A stretch of 18,957 nucleotides of DNA from assembly GCA_964426605.1 (NCBI GenBank), contig CAYRQK010000004.1, positions 1-18,957 of the forward strand, written 5' to 3'. This document shows, piece after piece, positions 15,264-18,957 of the stretch. Source of the DNA: JAGQNT01 sp964426605. Its GTDB lineage: Bacteria > Patescibacteriota > Saccharimonadia > Saccharimonadales > UBA4665. Every line of letters begins with the position of its first letter. The stretch's first letter is position 1. Under the pieces are notes generated by a model. The model worked only from the letters and a program-made list of their open reading frames with translations, ran no database searches and was not told the DNA's origin. The position numbers were made by a program, and so were the translations under genes.

Positions 15264-16031
15264 ATGAGCAAGCACCAAAAGCGAAGCAAGAAAAAGCCGA
15301 TTATTATCACCGTTAGCGTAATTGTCGCACTGGCTTTACTGACTGTCGGTGGCGTATTCGGCTTAAAAGCCTACGACAAGCACCAAGAAGATAAGATTTA
15401 CTCCGTTGGCAATACAATGCACTATCCCGACTTCAATTTAGTTGTAACGAAAGCCGAAGTAAAACCAGTTAATCTACCTGTTAAAGCCGACCTAGTTAAA
15501 AAATACGGCGGACTGGAAAACTCTGAAAACTGTGACGCCGTTTCTAAAGCACAAAAGTTGGAGTGGTATGGTGCGTACAAGCTACCTGGCGTATCTGATT
15601 ACAATCTTTGTATCAGGCGTAATAACTCCCGTGATGACATCAAGAAGTATTCGGACGCAAATCATCAGCTCGTTGTTGATTACAAAATCGTAGCTAACGA
15701 TACAGTCAGTACAAAAGACATAAAGATTAGGCTAATCCCCGACAGTGGCAGAAACCCTACTGTACGAGTGGACGACTTTAACGGTAACGAGTTTATGATA
15801 GACCGATACTCCGATTTTGACGGTGCTATCACTGAAACAAGAGATACTTTTAACTACATCCCTTACTTCCGTAGCGAAATTGGTGAAAATATCAGCAAAG
15901 GGATTACACGACCTGGCTATCTCTACACCGACGTTAGGGACAGTGAGAATAGTGCAGATTTCATTTTGACGTATACCCACAATGGTAAAGAGAACGTCCG
16001 AACAGTGCGTATAGATTTAAGTAAAAAGTAA
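15264..16031 (+). CDS. Membrane-anchored exported protein of the element, unknown function
   Basis: This 255-residue protein starts with a very basic segment (KHQKRSKKKP), then one hydrophobic helix (about 12-35), and ends with an external domain of about 215 residues. The pattern of the domain (YSVGNTMHYPDFNLVVTKAEV, then HQLVVDYKIVAND) resembles DUF4352-like beta-sandwich domains of Gram-positive surface proteins; this is a weak judgement. The only two cysteines (90 and 116) could form a disulfide. A GGGAG Shine-Dalgarno sequence precedes the ATG by 7 nt. It follows the structured leader RNA. A role at the cell surface, such as host contact or superinfection exclusion, is inference from topology only. 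Confidence 0.75.
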   Translation: MSKHQKRSKKKPIIITVSVIVALALLTVGGVFGLKAYDKHQEDKIYSVGNTMHYPDFNLVVTKAEVKPVNLPVKADLVKKYGGLENSENCDAVSKAQKLEWYGAYKLPGVSDYNLCIRRNNSRDDIKKYSDANHQLVVDYKIVANDTVSTKDIKIRLIPDSGRNPTVRVDDFNGNEFMIDRYSDFDGAITETRDTFNYIPYFRSEIGENISKGITRPGYLYTDVRDSENSADFILTYTHNGKENVRTVRIDLSKK

Positions 16032-16052
16032 TCATCTAAAGGCTCACCGAAG

Positions 16053-16058
16053 TATAAT
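16053..16058 (+). promoter_or_regulatory. Predicted -10 box of the HEPN operon, leaderless
   Basis: TATAAT ends 6 nt before the ATG at 16065, so the mRNA would begin at the start codon. No convincing -35 or Shine-Dalgarno sequence is seen. The operon therefore seems to have its own promoter, separate from the gene at 15264. Confidence 0.5.
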
Positions 16059-16064
16059 TAGGCT

Positions 16065-17045
16065 ATGCAGGAGTCTATTGTTTGGGTTCAAATCACTACT
16101 GAACCTAGTAATCTCAACTTTCAAACCACCATATCTCTGAATGGTGGCAAGTGGGATGTCTCGTTTTCAAGCGGGACTATAAGGGCAACATCCCACAAGA
16201 CTTACCTCGTGCCAGGTAGAGGCTTTGATGAGCGTGACGATGCTATCAGGAAGGTTGCGAACCAAATCGTTGGACACCTCAGAAACCTTGGGTATTTTGC
16301 TTTGGGGCTTGAAATGAAGTGGGGGTACGAAGGAGGCTATACGGGTACAAGTTTTGGGGATATGGACTCTATATTTCCGTCTATACACCAGAACAGCTCA
16401 AGCAACTATCCTGAAACTGTTTCAGAAAGGGGCATAAGGATAATCAACGACATCGGTAGTAGCCGTAAAAAGGGCTTGAAGTCGATGCTTAACTATTGGC
16501 GTAGGGCGATGGAATTAGACGAGTTAGGCTTTGACTCCGAGTCTTTTCTAAATTACTTCAAGATACTTGAGTGCCTTGCTGAACTCTGCACAGATAACAC
16601 CACCAAGCAAGCAATTGTAGACCGCTTTTGTCCTGGCGGTACACCACAGTCAACCCTACAAAAGAGGTATGGTATGACCGACAAAAGGGGTCAAGACAAT
16701 CTCAAGCGACAGATTAACTTTGTTGCAAAAGCTCTGAGTACGGCTGGAATTAGCCCCAAATTAAGTCGAGGTTTGTTTCTCAAGACTTTAGATATCGTAT
16801 TTATACGCCACGGCTGGAATGTAGCTCACAAGCTAATACGCCCTAACCCATACGATGAGTATGGCGCAATTGGTCAGCATAGCGATGAGTTCAACCTGGT
16901 AAGGATTGAGAACCTCTATATAAGTAAAATTACCGAGCTAATGATTCTGCTTTATGCAAAACCCAAGCAGTACAAGATTCATATGTCGGGTAATATGCCT
17001 ATGATAGTGCCGAAGAGCGGGAAAGGTAGCAAGGTAGATGATTAG
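16065..17045 (+). CDS. ApeA-like HEPN-domain protein, candidate defence RNase
   Basis: This 326-residue protein has an N-terminal beta-rich region of unknown type (about 1-115) and a C-terminal all-helical region that looks like an ApeA-like HEPN domain. The segment YWRRAMELDELGFDSESFLNYFKILE (144-169) resembles the first HEPN helices. IRHGWNVAH (247-255) supplies an R-x6-H motif (Arg248, His255), within the Rx4-6H pattern of catalytic HEPN ribonucleases. Such proteins act in abortive infection and toxin-antitoxin systems. The gene overlaps the next one by 8 nt, which indicates a two-gene operon. Being on a mobile element supports a defence role, but RNase activity is inferred from the motif only. 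Confidence 0.6.
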   Translation: MQESIVWVQITTEPSNLNFQTTISLNGGKWDVSFSSGTIRATSHKTYLVPGRGFDERDDAIRKVANQIVGHLRNLGYFALGLEMKWGYEGGYTGTSFGDMDSIFPSIHQNSSSNYPETVSERGIRIINDIGSSRKKGLKSMLNYWRRAMELDELGFDSESFLNYFKILECLAELCTDNTTKQAIVDRFCPGGTPQSTLQKRYGMTDKRGQDNLKRQINFVAKALSTAGISPKLSRGLFLKTLDIVFIRHGWNVAHKLIRPNPYDEYGAIGQHSDEFNLVRIENLYISKITELMILLYAKPKQYKIHMSGNMPMIVPKSGKGSKVDD

Positions 17046-17736
17046 CGATGACCGAGTTTGGTTTTCTCCCATAAGAGCCTATAGTGAGTACCTAAAACTG
17101 GTTGAACAAGTCGGTGTTGAGGCTTTAGAAGCAGAGGGTAAATATAAGCGTGTGATTGAAACTAGGTCAGTGGCGGTTCTGTGCTTTGCTCTCTTTCAAG
17201 CTAATCACACACCTTGGTGGCTACAACTTCACCGAAATGACCCACCAGATGCCCTGATAATGCGTGTGTCACCAGATAAGCCTGGTCATCACGAAGTCTT
17301 GGGCGTAGAAGTGACCTCTTATTTGAGAAATAAAACGGGGCTACCTACCGACTCAGCCTTTGAGCAACTCAAAAAGACGAAGATGTTTAAGGAGTACCAC
17401 AAGTATTCGGAGCACGATGTTATTCTTGTTGACCTAGGCTGGCACTACAAGCCTGATTTTAACGAGATACAAGAGTATATGGCAGAGATTAAAGCCCCTT
17501 ATCAACTATGGTTTTTGCAAGAAGTTGAATCACAGCCAGATACTATTGCCGAGATGACGCTATGTAATACCGAAGGTGCATTTCAGCGCAAAATAAATGT
17601 CGGAGAAGCCTGGCACGAAATGAAAAAACAGAATGTGTTTGGTGCGATTCGTGTTCAACGTGTGGCAAGTGTTGATAAGGTCGGGTCAAAAGAGGGAGAA
17701 CCCATAGAAGGTGCTCCCTGGGACACTATGGTATAG
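17038..17736 (+). CDS. Possible PD-(D/E)xK-like protein paired with the HEPN protein
   Basis: This 232-residue soluble protein is of no family I can name firmly. NDPPDALIM (68-75, Asp71) followed by EVLGVEVTSY (86-95, Glu91) resembles the core of PD-(D/E)xK nuclease-like folds, with Thr93 in place of the usual lysine; Lys99 or a later lysine would have to take its role. It may therefore be a divergent nuclease, an inactive one or a binding partner. The ATG lies inside the end of the HEPN gene (8-nt overlap) with an AAGG Shine-Dalgarno sequence close upstream, so the two are translationally coupled. Co-transcription suggests toxin and partner or two effector subunits. It ends 8 nt from the stop of the convergent gene. 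Confidence 0.5.
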   Translation: MISDDRVWFSPIRAYSEYLKLVEQVGVEALEAEGKYKRVIETRSVAVLCFALFQANHTPWWLQLHRNDPPDALIMRVSPDKPGHHEVLGVEVTSYLRNKTGLPTDSAFEQLKKTKMFKEYHKYSEHDVILVDLGWHYKPDFNEIQEYMAEIKAPYQLWFLQEVESQPDTIAEMTLCNTEGAFQRKINVGEAWHEMKKQNVFGAIRVQRVASVDKVGSKEGEPIEGAPWDTMV

Positions 17737-17760
17737 AGATATACCTACAGCAAGCGTAGG
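17730..17760. terminator. Short hairpins at a convergent gene junction
   Basis: GGTATA-GAGA-TATACC (17730-17745) and CCTAC-N7-GTAGG (17744-17760) overlap the stop codons of the two convergent genes. They lack U tracts, so termination is uncertain. Confidence 0.3.
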
Positions 17761-18323
17761 CGTTCAAACCTGTCAGATGCTTCTTTGTCCTGGGACACCT
17801 TCAGTAGTTCGGTATTGTAGCCTATGGCTAGTTTCTGTACCTCCGTACTACTGGCAGGGTCAGCCGTAACCTTTGATGTAATCGCCCTTTGTAGCAAGAG
17901 TGTGAGAGGCTCACCAATCGCTTTTTTATAGTTGAAACCTAGCAACTGCATTACAGTCAGGGTTTCAACCGACAAGAGTGGCGTAAGGTCGTCTATAGTC
18001 TTTTGTAGCTTCGCATCGTCACCAGAAGTTTGTTTGATAAGGTCTTTTAGGACAGGTATGAACTTGTCGGTGATGTACTCAATATCCTTTTTAGAAATCT
18101 GCTGAGCAACAAACTGTTGTTCATAGGCTTGCGCAATCCTAACGAGTTCATTTTTATCCGCCACCAGAGTATTGATGATTTCTTCAAGCTCTTGAATAGT
18201 TTCTTCATTATTCTTTTTAGCTTTTGTAGCCTGAATCTTAGAGGCTATAGCACCAGCCGTATTACGCAAAACTGCTTCGCCGAGCTTTATGCCTAATTCT
18301 GCAAATTGTTTTTCAGCATCCAT
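17745..18323 (-). CDS. Coiled-coil hypothetical protein of the element
   Basis: This 192-residue protein is mostly helical and charged. A heptad-rich region lies at about residues 25-75 (QATKAKKNNEETIQELEE onward), and it has no signal peptide or membrane segment. I do not recognise the family. The ATG has a strong GAGGAG Shine-Dalgarno sequence, so it is translated from a conventional leader. It lies 20 nt after the small-terminase-like gene on the same strand and probably belongs to the same transcript. Its location in a phage-like block suggests a structural, scaffolding or regulatory role, but nothing in the sequence decides this. Confidence 0.7.
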   Translation of the reverse strand: MDAEKQFAELGIKLGEAVLRNTAGAIASKIQATKAKKNNEETIQELEEIINTLVADKNELVRIAQAYEQQFVAQQISKKDIEYITDKFIPVLKDLIKQTSGDDAKLQKTIDDLTPLLSVETLTVMQLLGFNYKKAIGEPLTLLLQRAITSKVTADPASSTEVQKLAIGYNTELLKVSQDKEASDRFERLRLL

Positions 18324-18343
18324 AAGTATTCTCCTCTTTACTT

Positions 18344-18754
18344 CTAGTCTAACACCGACTGTATGTTAATTTGGTTGAAAGCTAGAGAATGAAGGGAGGT
18401 CTGATACATACCTTTATGCTTCATCAGCATATCAATTGCCCTTAATTTATTTTGGGTGGTTTCATTTTCGTCATTGATAATGCCAGTTAATTTTAGGATT
18501 AAATGCTCTGGCTGAATACCGCTATTTTTTCCGATTAAATCCGAGTACCACTTCGGTTTATTATGGGTAAGATTTCGGGCGGTCTGGTCTGTAAATCCAG
18601 CACCAATAGCAGATTGATAGCAGTTACCGAAGGTCTTGCTATCTACATCAAGGTATAGTTCCATAAATCTCTGCTGACGAGGGGCAAGGGGTATATATGA
18701 TTGGGTGTCCACCCCCACCCCATTTAATTCATCAATTAAATCTAAATTATTCAT
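18344..18754 (-). CDS. Phage terminase small subunit-like protein
   Basis: This 136-residue protein resembles terminase small subunits. LAPRQQRFMELYLDVDSKTFGNCYQSAIGAGFTDQTARNL (22-62) follows the family pattern: a PrQ-rF-eyL helix, then an N-(x)-qsAi-AGftd-TAr helix-turn-helix. These proteins recognise packaging sites and hand DNA to the large subunit. The protein is short and the large subunit is not in the window, so a related DNA-binding protein cannot be excluded. An AGGTAGG Shine-Dalgarno sequence precedes the ATG. It is flanked on the same strand by two unknown genes. It is the main evidence that the element is phage-like. Confidence 0.65.
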   Translation of the reverse strand: MNNLDLIDELNGVGVDTQSYIPLAPRQQRFMELYLDVDSKTFGNCYQSAIGAGFTDQTARNLTHNKPKWYSDLIGKNSGIQPEHLILKLTGIINDENETTQNKLRAIDMLMKHKGMYQTSLHSLAFNQINIQSVLD

Positions 18755-18769
18755 ATATTTCCTACCTAT

Positions 18770-18955
18770 TTACGCTACTAGCTGTAGCTCCTTGTCCCTG
18801 TTGGCGGTTGAGAAGATGTCTCGTAAGTCATTTAGAAGCCTTTCGCTAAGCTCTGGCTCGTAAATGATATAATCGAGTAGTTCGAGAGGAGTCTGTTTAT
18901 CTCGACCATTCAAGATTTTATGAGCCTTAAAGTATGTATTGAATGGCTCTCTCAT
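18770..18955 (-). CDS. Short hypothetical protein at the window edge, possibly partial
   Basis: This reading frame of 61 residues ends with TAA, 15 nt before the terminase-like gene. It is rich in charged and leucine residues (for example LELLDYIIYEPELSERLL) and probably helical. The first Met lies 2 nt from the window end, so I cannot tell whether it is the true start or an internal Met of a longer protein; no Shine-Dalgarno sequence can be checked. Family unknown. Confidence 0.5.
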   Translation of the reverse strand: MREPFNTYFKAHKILNGRDKQTPLELLDYIIYEPELSERLLNDLRDIFSTANRDKELQLVA

Positions 18956-18957
18956 CT

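Overview
The window looks like a chromosomal segment of a Candidatus Saccharibacteria (TM7) bacterium or a close Patescibacteria/CPR relative, with a mobile element inserted at its right end. The evidence is the 5' end of a 16S rRNA gene, a gyrB-gyrA pair directly upstream of that rRNA gene, a type A RNase P RNA, compact gene spacing and short or absent 5' leaders. The assignment rests on recognising sequence style, not on a database search. The standard genetic code fits all genes.

Layout. 1-50: 5' end of 16S rRNA (minus), with its promoter and leader at 51-308. 347-4897: gyrA and gyrB, one operon on the minus strand with a clear promoter at 4957-4985. 5016-8349 (minus): a membrane-anchored FtsK/TraG/VirB4-like ATPase with a proline-rich tail, preceded by a small Pro/Ser-rich protein. 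8393-8758 (minus): a four-helix membrane protein. 8759-9298 has no protein gene but holds two probable transcription units: a roughly 215-nt structured RNA on the minus strand that ends in a terminator just before the membrane protein gene, and a roughly 78-nt promoter-to-terminator RNA on the plus strand. 9299-10819: ComM/YifB-type AAA+ ATPase. 10891-11987: infC (with an ATC start codon), rpmI and rplT. 12002-12039 is a 38-bp perfect palindrome acting as a two-way terminator. 12040-12461: rnpB (minus). 12474-13187 (minus): a fusion of pterin-4a-carbinolamine dehydratase and RNase HI. 13262-13337: tRNA-Pro(GGG).

The tRNA marks the start of an integrated element. A large serine recombinase (13316-14971, minus) ends inside the tRNA gene, antisense to its 3' end. 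Next come a roughly 160-nt structured leader RNA (from about 15060) upstream of a membrane-anchored exported protein, an overlapping two-gene unit encoding a HEPN-type protein with an R-x6-H motif and a possible PD-(D/E)xK-like protein (candidate defence pair), and, convergently, a minus-strand block with a coiled-coil protein, a small-terminase-like protein and a short protein at the window edge. The element looks phage-like or satellite-like and runs out of the window on the right. By eye it is more AT-rich than the core genes.

The most interesting points are the HEPN plus nuclease-like operon, the two structured RNAs with possible attenuator architecture, the short plus-strand RNA, the dehydratase-RNase H fusion, the recombinase whose tail is encoded by a tRNA gene, and repeated -10 boxes placed so close to start codons that leaderless mRNAs are likely.
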